Source: Paenibacillus sp. NEAU-GSW1
Lineage (GTDB): Bacteria > Bacillota > Bacilli > Paenibacillales > Paenibacillaceae
Length of the DNA stretch: 64,000 nt
Direction: 5' to 3'
Assembly (NCBI RefSeq): GCF_009737085.1
Contig: NZ_WOVL01000001.1
Span: 1 to 64,000, forward strand
Positions 27,972 through 37,141 of this stretch are shown here, in pieces (position 1 is the first letter of the stretch; every line of letters starts with the position of its first letter). The notes beneath the pieces were generated by a model. It ran no database searches, was not told the origin of the DNA, and saw nothing but the letters and a program-made list of their open reading frames with translations. The position numbers and the translations under genes are program-made.

Positions 27972-28216
27972 AATTCACCTCAATTGTCGGAAATATAATA
28001 GGTAGTACGGCTAAAAAGTTCTTTAGTAACAATAACATATGAATCCCTGTATTATCCAATGCTAACGGTTGGACAAATCATTAAGAAATATAATCATGTT
28101 ATAAAACGCGCCTGCAAACGCGAGAAATAACGAGATGCGCAGAGCAAGGGCTGTCTTGTACGGCGACCAAGACGCTTTTTGAATGAATTGAGCCTATTTT
28201 ATCCGTATTGCTTGTT

Positions 28217-28245
28217 TTGTATTGCAGTTGAAATAGGATTATAAT
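28217..28245 (+). promoter_or_regulatory. Promoter of the ktrBA leader
   Basis: TTGTAT (28217-28222), 17-bp spacer, TATAAT (28240-28245). The stretch 27972-28216 holds nothing recognised. Confidence 0.6.
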
Positions 28246-28283
28246 CGGTACGTTATTGTTAATTGCATACAAACAGCCGAATT

Positions 28284-28452
28284 TCCGCAAGAAAACGGGG
28301 GAACCATAACGTTGCCGGACATTATTTCTTTTGTTCGACAGCATGGGGTGAATTTCAGCGAAATCAGTATCGTCCGCACGAGCGGCTGCTGATTCCCGCA
28401 GAATAGGGCTGCCTTTCCAGGCCCGAATCCGTCAGCTAACCTCGCAGGCTGT
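28284..28452 (+). ncRNA. c-di-AMP riboswitch (ydaO-yuaA type)
   Basis: The conserved core of the ydaO-yuaA class is visible in order: GGGGGAACCA (28297-28306), GGGGTGAA, GCGAAATCAGTATCG, AGGGCTGCC, and the 3' block CCGAATCCGTCAGCTAACC ending in CTCGCAGG. This class binds cyclic di-AMP and shuts off potassium uptake and wall-turnover genes. In B. subtilis a member precedes ktrA (yuaA), matching the ktrB-ktrA genes here. Confidence 0.95.
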
Positions 28453-28475
28453 ATGGAACAGGACTCATCGCTGCA

Positions 28476-28501
28476 GCATTGGGTATCCAGTGCTTTTTTT
28501 T
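28476..28501 (+). terminator. Riboswitch-controlled terminator before ktrB
   Basis: GCATTGG (28476-28482) pairs with CCAGTGC (28487-28493) around a GTAT loop, followed by eight T residues. It lies 24 bases after the aptamer, as expected for c-di-AMP dependent termination. Confidence 0.88.
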
Positions 28502-28530
28502 ATTCCAAAAAATGTAAGAGGTGCGTAGAA

Positions 28531-29871
28531 ATGCTTAATTTTCTCGATGTTCGCAAATGGTCGCCGCCGCGCATTCTCGTATTCGGCTTTGCGCTCATCA
28601 TCTTTATCGGCGCGTTTCTGCTTACTATGCCGTTCGCATCAAGCGACGGTTCTCGATTGCGGTTTCTGGACGCTTTATTTACGGCCACTTCGGCAACTTG
28701 CGTAACTGGACTGGTTGTCGTTGACACGGGCACTTATTTCTCCAAAGCGGGACAACTGATCTTGCTGCTGCTTATCCAAATCGGCGGTCTCGGCTTCATG
28801 ACGATGAGTACATTAATTGCGCTTATGCTGCGAAAAAAAATATCGCTGAAGGAACGTCTCATTCTTCAGGAAGCGATGAATCAATCGAGCATGGAGGGCA
28901 TTGTTCGGCTGATTCGTAAAGTCATTATTTATTCGCTGTCGATCGAGGCGATTGGCGCTGTTCTGTTTGCGCTCCGTTTCTCTTTCGATATGCCAATTGG
29001 AAAAGCGGCTTATTTCGGATTTTTCCATGCCGTCTCTTTTTTTAACAATGCCGGGTTTGACATTTTCGGCAATTTTAGAAGCTTAACGATGTACGTTGGC
29101 GATCCGCTTATCAATATCGTTTCGATGCTGCTTATCATTTCGGGCGGTCTTGGTTTTATCGTTATTTCCGATTTGCTTGAATTCCGTAAAAATAAACGAT
29201 TGTCGCTGCACAGCAAAGTCGTGTTGTCGATGACCGGAACATTGATCGTTGTCGGAGCAATCGTCATCTTCATATTTGAATTTTCGAATGCGAAGACGCT
29301 TGGTTCGCTAGGCTGGGGCGACAAATTATGGGCATCATTGTTCCAATCGGTTACGCCGCGTACAGCTGGAGCCAATACGCTCGATTATACCGCGTTAAGG
29401 CAAGCGACGTTGTTTTTCACCGTCATCTTAATGTTTATCGGCGCATCGCCAGGCTCGACCGGCGGCGGCATCAAGACAACGACGTTTACGACGCTGATCG
29501 GCGCCGTCATCGCGATGGCCCGCGGCCGCGAGGACATCGTCATGTTCCGTTTCCGACTCGCGAAAGACCGGATTTTCAAGGCGCTGACGATTACGATGCT
29601 GTCGCTTGCACTTGTGATCGGCGTAACGATGGTGCTTTCAACTACGGAGGACCAGCAGTTTATTAAAATTTTGTTCGAGACGACTTCGGCGTTCGGTACG
29701 GTTGGCTTATCCGCCGGACTGACACCGGAGTTGACGGATATAGGCCGAATCATCATCGCGTTAACGATGTTTGCCGGCAGGCTTGGTCCATTGACGCTTG
29801 CTTATGCGCTTGGGCCAAAAACAGAGAAAGAGCTGTTCCGGTATCCAGAAGGCAAAATTACAATCGGATAG
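28531..29871 (+). CDS. ktrB: Potassium uptake channel subunit KtrB
   Basis: A 446-aa member of the Trk/Ktr/HKT superfamily with four repeated M1-P-M2 units. Selectivity-filter glycines are visible in ATCVTGL, FNNAGFD, TPRTAGAN and TSAFGTVGLS. The gating loop region GASPGSTGGGIKT is present. It takes up K+ with the RCK subunit KtrA, encoded 17 bp downstream. The ATG at 28531 (MLNFLDVRKW) has GAGGTG upstream; an in-frame start at 28453 would lie inside the riboswitch expression platform. Confidence 0.94.
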   Translation: MLNFLDVRKWSPPRILVFGFALIIFIGAFLLTMPFASSDGSRLRFLDALFTATSATCVTGLVVVDTGTYFSKAGQLILLLLIQIGGLGFMTMSTLIALMLRKKISLKERLILQEAMNQSSMEGIVRLIRKVIIYSLSIEAIGAVLFALRFSFDMPIGKAAYFGFFHAVSFFNNAGFDIFGNFRSLTMYVGDPLINIVSMLLIISGGLGFIVISDLLEFRKNKRLSLHSKVVLSMTGTLIVVGAIVIFIFEFSNAKTLGSLGWGDKLWASLFQSVTPRTAGANTLDYTALRQATLFFTVILMFIGASPGSTGGGIKTTTFTTLIGAVIAMARGREDIVMFRFRLAKDRIFKALTITMLSLALVIGVTMVLSTTEDQQFIKILFETTSAFGTVGLSAGLTPELTDIGRIIIALTMFAGRLGPLTLAYALGPKTEKELFRYPEGKITIG

Positions 29872-29888
29872 AGAATGGGGAAAAAGAA

Positions 29889-30551
29889 ATGAAGAACAAA
29901 CAGTTTGTAATTGTTGGCCTTGGCCGATTTGGCTCCAGCTTGGGGAGAGAGCTGATTCAATTAGGCTATGAAGTGCTCGGCATCGACCGCGACGAAGAGG
30001 CTGTGCAAGAAATGAGCGATGTGCTGACGCATACAGTGTCGGCGGACTGTACCGATGAGGAGGCGCTGCGCTCGCTTGGCGTGCGCAACTTCGACTGCGG
30101 CGTTGTCGCGATAGGCGACGATATCCAATCCAGCATTCTTACAACTATTATATTGAAGGATTTAGGCGTGAAAAAAGTCGTTGCCAAGGCGATGAGCGAG
30201 CTTCACGGACGAGTGTTGGAAAAAATCGGCGTCGACCGCGTCGTCTACCCGGAGCGGGATATGGGCATTCGCGTGGCGCATCAGCTCGTATCGCCGAACT
30301 TGCTAGATTATATCGAGCTGTCGAAAGAATACACGATTGCCGAGCTTGCCGTGCCGAAATGCTTAAACGGCAAATCGCTAAGCGAAATCAATCCACGGGC
30401 TCGGTTCGGCTGCAGCATTGTAGCGATCAATAAGCCGCAAGGCATCATTATCGCGCCGACAGCGACCGATATTTTATCGGAACGCGATGTCATGGTTGTC
30501 ATCGGCACGAATAATCAAATCGAGCAGTTTGAAGAAGCGGTAATTAGGTGA
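29889..30551 (+). CDS. ktrA: Potassium uptake regulatory subunit KtrA (RCK protein)
   Basis: A 220-aa cytoplasmic protein. The N-terminal Rossmann (TrkA-N) domain has VIVGLGRFGSSLGREL and a following acidic residue in GIDRDEE. The C-terminal TrkA-C/RCK_C domain (residues about 135-220) binds c-di-AMP in relatives. It forms an octameric ring on KtrB and gates it with ATP/ADP. Operon with ktrB under the c-di-AMP riboswitch, giving two levels of control by the same messenger. Confidence 0.94.
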   Translation: MKNKQFVIVGLGRFGSSLGRELIQLGYEVLGIDRDEEAVQEMSDVLTHTVSADCTDEEALRSLGVRNFDCGVVAIGDDIQSSILTTIILKDLGVKKVVAKAMSELHGRVLEKIGVDRVVYPERDMGIRVAHQLVSPNLLDYIELSKEYTIAELAVPKCLNGKSLSEINPRARFGCSIVAINKPQGIIIAPTATDILSERDVMVVIGTNNQIEQFEEAVIR

Positions 30552-30594
30552 AAATAAGGACAGCGGCGTATACAATAAGCCGCTGTCCTTATTT
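30552..30594. terminator. Bidirectional terminator between ktrA and the LysR gene
   Basis: AAATAAGGACAGCGGC (30552-30567) and GCCGCTGTCCTTATTT (30579-30594) form a 16-bp perfect stem. Confidence 0.93.
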
Positions 30595-30611
30595 CGTATA
30601 GAGGTATTCTC

Positions 30612-31496
30612 TCATTGAAGCTCAGTGAGCTCTTCTATCCATTGCCGAACGGCAGGATTTAGGCTTGCCGGATCGCCATGGATGAGGCATGTTGTGCGTT
30701 TGGTTCGCTCTAGCTCGCAGATCGAGACGACAGTGAGCTCATTGTCTTCCAACAGCTGCTTGCGCAAGTAAGATTGCGGCAGCAGCGTCGCCGCGCGGCA
30801 AGTATGGAGCAGACGAAGTATGGCCTCGAACGAGTCGATCTCCATTCGCACATCGGGCTGCAGATGGTGGCGGGCGAATACTTCGTCGGTCAGCATCCGA
30901 TACCAGGTGCCGCGGGAAAACAAGATCATCGGCAAGCCGTTCAAATCTTGAATACCGAGCTTGTCTCTACCTTCTATGACGATACTGGACGGAAGCACGA
31001 GCATCAAATGATCGTCGAACAGCGGCACGCAATGCAGCTGGGCATCCTCGATCCGGGAAGCAACGATCGCAATATCGGCTTTATTCTCGCGGACGAGCGT
31101 GACGATTTCATGCGTCTTGCCGGTGATCGCTTTAATGTCGAACTCGGGATGGCTGGCATTCAGCGCCTTAATGAAGTCAGGGAGCGTCGTCTGCAGCGTC
31201 GTTAAGCTTGCGCCAATCGTAATGGACGTCCGGCCTTCCGTCGCATATTCCGATACGGTGTCGAGAAAACGGCGGTGCGAGTGCCGCAGCTCCACAGCAT
31301 ACTCGTAAGCGAGCTGTCCGATCCGGGTCAGCTCCAGCCGTTTGCCTACGCGGCGGAAAAGCTGGGCGCCAAGCTCCTCTTCCAGCTTGGCGAGCTTGCG
31401 GGAGAGCGCCGGCTGCGACAGATTTAATATCGAAGCCGCTTTGTTCATGCTGGATTGCTCGACGATGACAGCAAACATATCGAGTTCATCAATCAT
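30612..31496 (-). CDS. LysR-family transcriptional regulator
   Basis: A 294-aa regulator with the N-terminal winged helix (AASILNLSQPALSRKLAKLEE) and a LysR substrate-binding domain. It is divergent from sdhCAB with a 216-bp intergenic region, which is the usual arrangement for a LysR protein acting on its neighbour. Whether it controls sdh or another target cannot be read from the sequence. AGGGG lies seven bases before the ATG at 31496. Confidence 0.87.
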   Translation of the reverse strand: MIDELDMFAVIVEQSSMNKAASILNLSQPALSRKLAKLEEELGAQLFRRVGKRLELTRIGQLAYEYAVELRHSHRRFLDTVSEYATEGRTSITIGASLTTLQTTLPDFIKALNASHPEFDIKAITGKTHEIVTLVRENKADIAIVASRIEDAQLHCVPLFDDHLMLVLPSSIVIEGRDKLGIQDLNGLPMILFSRGTWYRMLTDEVFARHHLQPDVRMEIDSFEAILRLLHTCRAATLLPQSYLRKQLLEDNELTVVSICELERTKRTTCLIHGDPASLNPAVRQWIEELTELQ

Positions 31497-31625
31497 AGTG
31501 AGACCCCTCCTGCTGCAAAAACTGCTTATGCAAAATAGTTATTATAAATTATAAAAAATATGCAATTCCATTATAAGCTGAAAAGGAGTAGGATGGAAAG
31601 TGTGAATAATTCGTGTCAGCTTTTG

Positions 31626-31654
31626 TTGACGGGTGTTAGGACCGGGGGTACAAT
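31626..31654 (+). promoter_or_regulatory. Promoter of sdhCAB
   Basis: TTGACG (31626-31631), 17-bp spacer, TACAAT (31649-31654). Confidence 0.75.
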
Positions 31655-31712
31655 GTACGATGGTTTGTTCAAATGAAAAGAGCATCTACAGTTTAGAAAG
31701 GAGCAGTATTTA

Positions 31713-32384
31713 ATGAAAGGAAATTCGTATTACTGGCGCAAGCTGCACTCGTTGCTTGGAGTCATCCCGCTCGGAGGCTTTATTCTTGTGCATGCGTTGA
31801 CCAACTACCAGGCGTTCGAACGCGGGCCGGAAGGATTCGCAAATGGCGTACATTTCATAAACAGCCTGCCAATCGTGCCGATCCTTGAAATCTTCGGGAT
31901 TTACCTTCCGATTTTGTACCACGGCATTTACGGCCTGTATATGGCTTATCAGTCCAACTTAAACTCGGGTCAATATTCGTACGGCCGCAACTGGGCGTTT
32001 ACCCTTCAGCGCATTACCGGGGTGATTACGTTCATTTTCGTGTTCTGGCACGTTTTCCAAACCCGCCTTCAAGTATACTTAGGCAACGTCACGCATGAAG
32101 AGCTGGGCTCGACGATGCATGATATTGCAACCAATCCGCTTTTCTTCATCTTTTATGTCGTAGGCGTGTTGGCTGCGGTATTCCACTTCAGCAACGGCCT
32201 GTGGGCGTTTCTGATCAGCTGGGGCATTACCGTTTCTCCAAGAGCGCAAAAAGTTTCTTCATATATTTGCATGATCGTGTTTGTACTCGTGGCTGCGCTG
32301 TTCATTCTTTCGCTTGTGGCATTCCAAGGCGATGAATTCAAAGAAGCAGCTAATGCCGCTTTAGCATGGACGAATATCGGTTAG
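31713..32384 (+). CDS. sdhC: Succinate dehydrogenase cytochrome b558 subunit
   Basis: A 223-aa membrane protein with five hydrophobic segments that carries two hemes and the quinone site, as in the B. subtilis enzyme. Conserved histidines are visible at 12, 27, 70, 113 and 158. GAAAGGAG precedes the ATG at 31713. It is followed by sdhA and sdhB in the usual Firmicute order. Confidence 0.94.
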   Translation: MKGNSYYWRKLHSLLGVIPLGGFILVHALTNYQAFERGPEGFANGVHFINSLPIVPILEIFGIYLPILYHGIYGLYMAYQSNLNSGQYSYGRNWAFTLQRITGVITFIFVFWHVFQTRLQVYLGNVTHEELGSTMHDIATNPLFFIFYVVGVLAAVFHFSNGLWAFLISWGITVSPRAQKVSSYICMIVFVLVAALFILSLVAFQGDEFKEAANAALAWTNIG

Positions 32385-32417
32385 TTCGGTTAGTTTGAAG
32401 ACAAGGAGCGAAACGTT

Positions 32418-34166
32418 ATGGCTAAAAATAAAGTAATCGTCGTAGGCGGCGGCCTTGCTGGCCTTATGGCTACAATTAAAGCGGCGGAAGCGGGCGTTCA
32501 CGTCGATCTGTTCTCGATCGTGCCGGTGAAGCGTTCCCACTCCGTTTGCGCGCAAGGCGGCATCAACGGCGCTGTAAATACAAAGGGCGAAGGCGACTCC
32601 CCATGGGAGCATTTTGACGATACGGTATACGGCGGCGACTTCCTTGCGAATCAGCCTCCAGTTAAAGCAATGTGCGAGGCGGCGCCTGGCATTATTCACT
32701 TGATGGACCGGATGGGCGTTATGTTCAGCCGTACGCCGGAAGGCTTGCTTGACTTCCGCCGTTTCGGCGGCACGCAATATCACCGTACGGCATTCGCCGG
32801 CGCAACGACCGGCCAACAGCTGCTGTACGCGCTGGACGAGCAAGTTCGCCGCTGGGAAGCTGCCGGCCTCGTAACGAAATACGAGCATTGGGAATTCCTC
32901 GGCGCTGTTATCGATGACGACGGCGTATGCCGCGGCATTTCGGCGCAAGATCTGCGTTCCATGGAAGTTCATACGTTCCCGGGCGATGCGGTTATTATGG
33001 CTTCCGGCGGTCCTGGCATCATTTTCGGCAAAACGACGAACTCTGTTATCAATACAGGTACGGCGGCAAGCGCGATTTATCAGCAAGGCGTACATTACGC
33101 AAATGGCGAGTTTATTCAAATCCACCCGACGGCGATTCCAGGCGACGACAAAAACCGTCTGATGTCCGAATCCGCTCGCGGCGAAGGCGGACGCGTATGG
33201 ACGTACAAAGACGGCAAGCCATGGTACTTCCTTGAAGAGAAATATCCGGCTTACGGCAACCTTGTGCCGCGCGATATCGCAACACGCGAAATTTTCAGCG
33301 TCTGCGTAGACGAGAAGCTCGGCATCAACGGCGAGAACATGGTTTATCTCGACCTGTCTCACAAAGACCCGAAAGAGCTTGACGTTAAGCTCGGCGGCAT
33401 TATCGAAATCTACGAGAAGTTTACGGGCGACGACCCGCGTAAGCTTCCGATGAAAATTTTCCCTGCAGTCCACTATTCGATGGGCGGTCTGTGGGTCGAT
33501 TACAACCAAATGACGAACATTCCCGGTCTGTTTGCAGCCGGCGAATGCGAATATCAATATCACGGCGCGAACCGTCTCGGCGCAAACTCCTTGCTTTCCG
33601 CTATTTACGGCGGCATGGTGTCCGGTCCAAAAGCGGTTGAATACATTAAAGGGCTTAAAAAATCGGCTGACGATGTTGCGTCCTCTGTATTCGATCGCGA
33701 GAAAAAACGCCAGACGGATAAAATCAGCATGATTCGCGGCCTGGACGGCAACGAAAATGCATATGTCATTCAGAAAGAGCTCGGCGAGTGGATGACGAAC
33801 AACATGACCGTTGTACGCTTCAACGACAAGCTGGAGCAAACGATTGACAAAATTAAAGAACTGAAACAGCGCTATACGAAAATCAACATTAACGACGTGG
33901 CGCAATGGAACAACTCCAGCCTGTCGTTTACCCGTCAGTTGTGGAACATGCTTGAGCTTGCAGAAGCGATGACGCTTGGCGCATTGCTCCGCAACGAAAG
34001 CCGCGGCGCGCACTACAAGCCAGAGTTCCCTGATCGTAACGACGAGGACTTCCTCAAAACGACGAAAGCGACTTGGACGCCTGAAGGTCCGCAAATTTCG
34101 TACGAGGACGTTGACGTATCGCTGATTGCACCGCGTAAGCGCGACTATACAACAAATAAACACTAA
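32418..34166 (+). CDS. sdhA: Succinate dehydrogenase flavoprotein subunit
   Basis: A 582-aa FAD protein that oxidises succinate to fumarate. The dinucleotide motif VIVVGGGLAGLMA is at the N-terminus. The covalent FAD histidine matches His41 in KRSHSVCAQGGING. Substrate-site motifs include HPTAIPGD, SARGEGGRVW and the arginine region YHGANRLGANSLL. Strand bias in codon use leaves a long open frame on the other strand (32361-34205), which is not a gene. Confidence 0.96.
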   Translation: MAKNKVIVVGGGLAGLMATIKAAEAGVHVDLFSIVPVKRSHSVCAQGGINGAVNTKGEGDSPWEHFDDTVYGGDFLANQPPVKAMCEAAPGIIHLMDRMGVMFSRTPEGLLDFRRFGGTQYHRTAFAGATTGQQLLYALDEQVRRWEAAGLVTKYEHWEFLGAVIDDDGVCRGISAQDLRSMEVHTFPGDAVIMASGGPGIIFGKTTNSVINTGTAASAIYQQGVHYANGEFIQIHPTAIPGDDKNRLMSESARGEGGRVWTYKDGKPWYFLEEKYPAYGNLVPRDIATREIFSVCVDEKLGINGENMVYLDLSHKDPKELDVKLGGIIEIYEKFTGDDPRKLPMKIFPAVHYSMGGLWVDYNQMTNIPGLFAAGECEYQYHGANRLGANSLLSAIYGGMVSGPKAVEYIKGLKKSADDVASSVFDREKKRQTDKISMIRGLDGNENAYVIQKELGEWMTNNMTVVRFNDKLEQTIDKIKELKQRYTKININDVAQWNNSSLSFTRQLWNMLELAEAMTLGALLRNESRGAHYKPEFPDRNDEDFLKTTKATWTPEGPQISYEDVDVSLIAPRKRDYTTNKH

Positions 34167-34192
34167 GATAGAAAGAAAGGAGAACAACGACA

Positions 34193-34954
34193 ATGGCAGA
34201 AGCAACAGCTACAAAAACAATTAAGTTCATTATTACACGCCAAGATACGCCGGACTCTGCTCCTTACAAAGAAGAGTTCGAAATTCCGTACCGCGCGAAC
34301 ATGAACGTGATCAGCGGCCTGATGGAAATTCAGCGCAATCCGAAAAAAGCGGACGGCGCTGGCACGGCGCCGGTATGCTGGGAATCGAACTGTCTTGAAG
34401 AGGTTTGCGGCGCTTGTTCGATGGTCATCAACGGCAAGCCGCGCCAAGCGTGCAGCGCGCTAATCGATCAATTGGAGCAGCCGGTTCGTCTGGAGCCGAT
34501 GCGCACATTCCCGGTCGTTCGCGACCTTGTGGTTAACCGCCAACGCATGTTCAACGCATTGAAACGCGTTAAAGCGTGGATTCCGATCGACGGCACGTAC
34601 GATCTTGGTCCTGGCCCGCGTCTGGCAGAATCGAAACGCCAATGGGCATACGAGCTTTCGAAATGCATGACATGCGGCGTATGTATGGAAGCTTGTCCGA
34701 ACGTAAACGACCGCAACAGCTTTATCGGTCCGTTCGCGATCTCCCAGGTTCGTTTGTTCAACGTTCACCCGACGGGCGAAATGAACAAAGAAGAACGTCT
34801 TGACGCTTTGATGGAAGACGGCGGCATCGAAGGCTGCGGCAACTCGCAAAACTGCGTGCGCGCATGTCCGAAAGGCATTCCGCTTACAACTTCAATCGCA
34901 GCGATCAACAAAGATACAACGGTGCACTTGTTCAAAAAATGGCTTGGCATGTAG
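34193..34954 (+). CDS. sdhB: Succinate dehydrogenase iron-sulfur subunit
   Basis: A 253-aa protein that passes electrons from FAD to heme. The [2Fe-2S] ligands are in CWESNCLEEVCGACSM with a later cysteine in RQAC. The [4Fe-4S] motif is CMTCGVCMEACP and the [3Fe-4S] motif is CGNSQNCVRACPKGI. It ends the sdhCAB operon, followed by a strong terminator. Confidence 0.95.
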   Translation: MAEATATKTIKFIITRQDTPDSAPYKEEFEIPYRANMNVISGLMEIQRNPKKADGAGTAPVCWESNCLEEVCGACSMVINGKPRQACSALIDQLEQPVRLEPMRTFPVVRDLVVNRQRMFNALKRVKAWIPIDGTYDLGPGPRLAESKRQWAYELSKCMTCGVCMEACPNVNDRNSFIGPFAISQVRLFNVHPTGEMNKEERLDALMEDGGIEGCGNSQNCVRACPKGIPLTTSIAAINKDTTVHLFKKWLGM

Positions 34955-35000
34955 TGACGATCGAGCAGTAACTGCCTTCCCGTCACCATAGAAGTAAGAG

Positions 35001-35045
35001 ACAGCCCCTAAGGCCGAAGAATCGGCCCTAGGGGCTGTTTTTTTG
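35001..35045 (+). terminator. Terminator of sdhCAB
   Basis: ACAGCCCCTA (35001-35010) and TAGGGGCTGT (35029-35038) with an inner CCGA/TCGG stem, followed by a run of T. 35046-35126 holds nothing recognised. Confidence 0.93.
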
Positions 35046-35126
35046 TTGCAGGAAAGAGTGCGCCGACCCACTTCCGTCTACAAACATGACTTTCAACATA
35101 AGTTCAAGCTCACCTTTTGCCGGAAT

Positions 35127-35150
35127 GAAAAAAGCCGCTTGCGCGGCTTC
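35127..35150 (-). terminator. Terminator of the HxlR-type gene
   Basis: On the minus strand AAGCCGC, four-base loop, GCGGCTT, then TTTTC. Confidence 0.75.
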
Positions 35151-35181
35151 TCAATGCGCGAAGCTTTAAGCTTTGGCGCGG

Positions 35182-35490
35182 TTACATCCATTGTTCTCCC
35201 CATTTTTGAATCGATTCAATGACCGGCTGAAGCTCTCGGCCTTTTTCAGTCAATTCATATTCGATTCGAACGGGCATTTCCGGGAACACAGTGCGCTTTA
35301 CAATGCCTTGCGCTTCCAGTTCCTTCATTCGATCGGTAAGCATTTTATCGCTCATGTCAGCTATTTGTCCTTTAATATCTTTAAACCTCTTCGGTCCGCC
35401 TAACAGCACCCGAATGATGAGACCCGTCCACTTTTTGCCTAATACATCTGCTGCAGCCTCATATTTTGGGCACATTGTCGTATAATCCAA
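35182..35490 (-). CDS. HxlR-family transcriptional regulator
   Basis: About 102 aa, a single winged-helix domain. It has the family N-terminus with a conserved cysteine (TTMCPKYEAAADVLGKKWT) and the recognition region ISDKMLTDRMKELE-like (here MSDKMLTDRMKELEAQGI). That cysteine is the redox sensor in characterised relatives such as YodB and HypR. I favour a TTG start at 35490 with GGGGTG six bases upstream; the GTG at 35499 lies inside that ribosome site. It is divergent from a doxX gene. Confidence 0.85.
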   Translation of the reverse strand: MDYTTMCPKYEAAADVLGKKWTGLIIRVLLGGPKRFKDIKGQIADMSDKMLTDRMKELEAQGIVKRTVFPEMPVRIEYELTEKGRELQPVIESIQKWGEQWM

Positions 35491-35530
35491 CGCGATCACC
35501 CCGCTTTCTGTTTCTTTATTGTAGCATATG

Positions 35531-35613
35531 TACTTAGGAAAAGTAAGTTGAAATGATTAGTTACCCAATTAAAATATATATGCTTGACAAAAGTAAGTAA
35601 CTTAATATATTAT
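35531..35613. promoter_or_regulatory. Shared HxlR/DoxX promoter region with repeated AAAGTAAGT
   Basis: TTGACA (35584-35589) and TATTAT (35608-35613) with an 18-bp spacer form the doxX promoter. AAAAGTAAGT occurs at 35539-35548 and 35588-35597, and TACTTA at 35531-35536 is an inverted half. These are candidate operators for the divergent HxlR-type regulator. Confidence 0.6.
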
Positions 35614-35696
35614 AAGTATCAACAAGAGCGGCCGCTCAAAAATACGAATTACGCGAGTTTTTACAAACTAAAAAAAATTGAAGGGTGAGGGTTATA

Positions 35697-36098
35697 ATGT
35701 TAGACACAGGACTATTAATTATTCGGGTTGTTATTGGTTTGCTAATGGCAGCGCACGGCGCTCAGAAATTGTTTGGCTGGTTTGGCGGTTACGGTTTGAA
35801 AGGTACAGGCGGCTGGCTGGAATCGATTGGCTTGAAACCAGGCGTACTGATGGCTTTTGCCGCAGGCTTCGGGGAATTGGCGGGCGGTTTGCTGTTTGCC
35901 GCAGGTTTGTTTACTTGGGTTGGCGCAGCGCTGATTATCGTTACGATGGTCATGGCGATTGCAAAAGTACACGGTGCGAACGGACTTTGGGTAACGCAGA
36001 ACGGCTACGAGTACAATTTGGTGCTTATCGTTATCGCACTTGGCGTTGCATTCACTGGCGCGGGCAGCTTTTCGCTCGATGCGGTGTGGTTTAATTAA
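35697..36098 (+). CDS. DoxX family membrane protein
   Basis: A 133-aa protein with four hydrophobic segments and the DoxX signature LLIRVVIGLLMAAHGAQKLFGWFGG at the start, and APGFGELAGGLLFAAGLF-like (here AAGFGELAGGLL). DoxX-type proteins divergent from HxlR regulators are often induced by quinones or thiol stress. The ATG at 35697 follows AAGGGTGAGGG. Confidence 0.88.
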   Translation: MLDTGLLIIRVVIGLLMAAHGAQKLFGWFGGYGLKGTGGWLESIGLKPGVLMAFAAGFGELAGGLLFAAGLFTWVGAALIIVTMVMAIAKVHGANGLWVTQNGYEYNLVLIVIALGVAFTGAGSFSLDAVWFN

Positions 36099-36099
36099 T

Positions 36100-36155
36100 A
36101 AAAAGAAGGATCGGCCAAAGAAGTTCATTGCGAACAACTTCGGCCGATCCTTTTT
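36100..36155. terminator. Bidirectional terminator between doxX and the EamA gene
   Basis: AAGGATCGGCC (36106-36116) pairs with GGCCGATCCTT (36142-36152), flanked by A and T runs. Confidence 0.88.
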
Positions 36156-36160
36156 GCTGC

Positions 36161-37012
36161 TTACAGTTTAATGACGGCCAGCCCGGCAATCATGCATAAG
36201 AAAGCGAACCATTGCAGCGCATTTAACCGTTCTTTGTAGACAACTATAGCGCCTGCGGCAACGACCAGACTGTTTGTCGCGAAGATCGGAGCGGCCAGAT
36301 TGGCCGGTCCGGAAGCGAGAGATGCCGCATACATTTGCAGACCGCCATACGAGAATAGTCCAGCCAGCAATCCAAGTATTAAACCGGTTGCGGCTGCCGG
36401 GGAGGATACGCTCCTCCATTGAAATAGCGGTTTTGCAAACCAGAGCAGCGAGAAACCGTAACCGACGAACAGAATGGGGGCGCTGGGCAACCCAATTTCC
36501 TCGGTTACCTTTAATCCTCCATTGCGGAACGTAAACAGCAATATTGCCGCAACAATATACAAGTACCATTGCTTGTCGATGCTGCTGTTGCTGCCCGTTC
36601 CTTTCATGGCGATCAGAACGACTGCCAGCAGGAGCAGCGCGATTCCCGTTGCTTCCGACCAGCCAAGCGGCTCTCCGTATACGAAAGTGCCCAGCATGAC
36701 AACGAGCACAATATTTGCATTTGTTAACGGAGAGGTAAGGGATGCCGGACCGTGATCAAGCGCCTTCATAAATATCGCATTGCCAAAAGCGGAGCCCGCG
36801 CCGATGATTAGCCCGGAAAGCCAGATCCGGCAGTCGGCTAACAGACTGAGTTGATTTTCTATTGCGGAATGGATGCCGAATCCGGCTGTGCCGGAAACAT
36901 ACAGCCCGAAGAGCATGACGGAAGTTAAACCGCCGCGCATCTGGCTGACTTTCATCCACCAGCCCGCCAGTCCGAACAGCAGCGCGCTGCCGATTGCAAG
37001 AATAAGCCACAT
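36161..37012 (-). CDS. EamA-family (DMT superfamily) transporter
   Basis: A 283-aa membrane protein with about ten hydrophobic segments arranged as two similar EamA halves. The first half shows SLTSPLTNANIVLVVMLGTFVYGE and the second APIFATNSLVVAAGAIVVYKERL, the same motif at each repeat end. Substrate unknown; relatives export metabolites or amino acids. GGAGTGA precedes the ATG at 37012. Confidence 0.85.
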   Translation of the reverse strand: MWLILAIGSALLFGLAGWWMKVSQMRGGLTSVMLFGLYVSGTAGFGIHSAIENQLSLLADCRIWLSGLIIGAGSAFGNAIFMKALDHGPASLTSPLTNANIVLVVMLGTFVYGEPLGWSEATGIALLLLAVVLIAMKGTGSNSSIDKQWYLYIVAAILLFTFRNGGLKVTEEIGLPSAPILFVGYGFSLLWFAKPLFQWRSVSSPAAATGLILGLLAGLFSYGGLQMYAASLASGPANLAAPIFATNSLVVAAGAIVVYKERLNALQWFAFLCMIAGLAVIKL

Positions 37013-37141
37013 GACGAGTCACTCCATGTCAAAGTCACAAAAGATCAAAATTTGTTACACAAATGAAATAGTACTGAAACGGTGTATACACATTAATGGG
37101 CTATTATAATTAACAAGACCCCCTTTTAATATATCTCTTTT

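Noticed and set aside
31600..31625. Rex-like palindrome before sdhC (GTGTGAATAATTCGTGT)
   Set aside because: Only one half fits; the second half lacks the CACAA arm.
32361..34205. 614-codon open frame opposite sdhA
   Set aside because: Antisense to a certain gene; arises from codon bias in the G+C-balanced gene, with a composition unlike any protein family.
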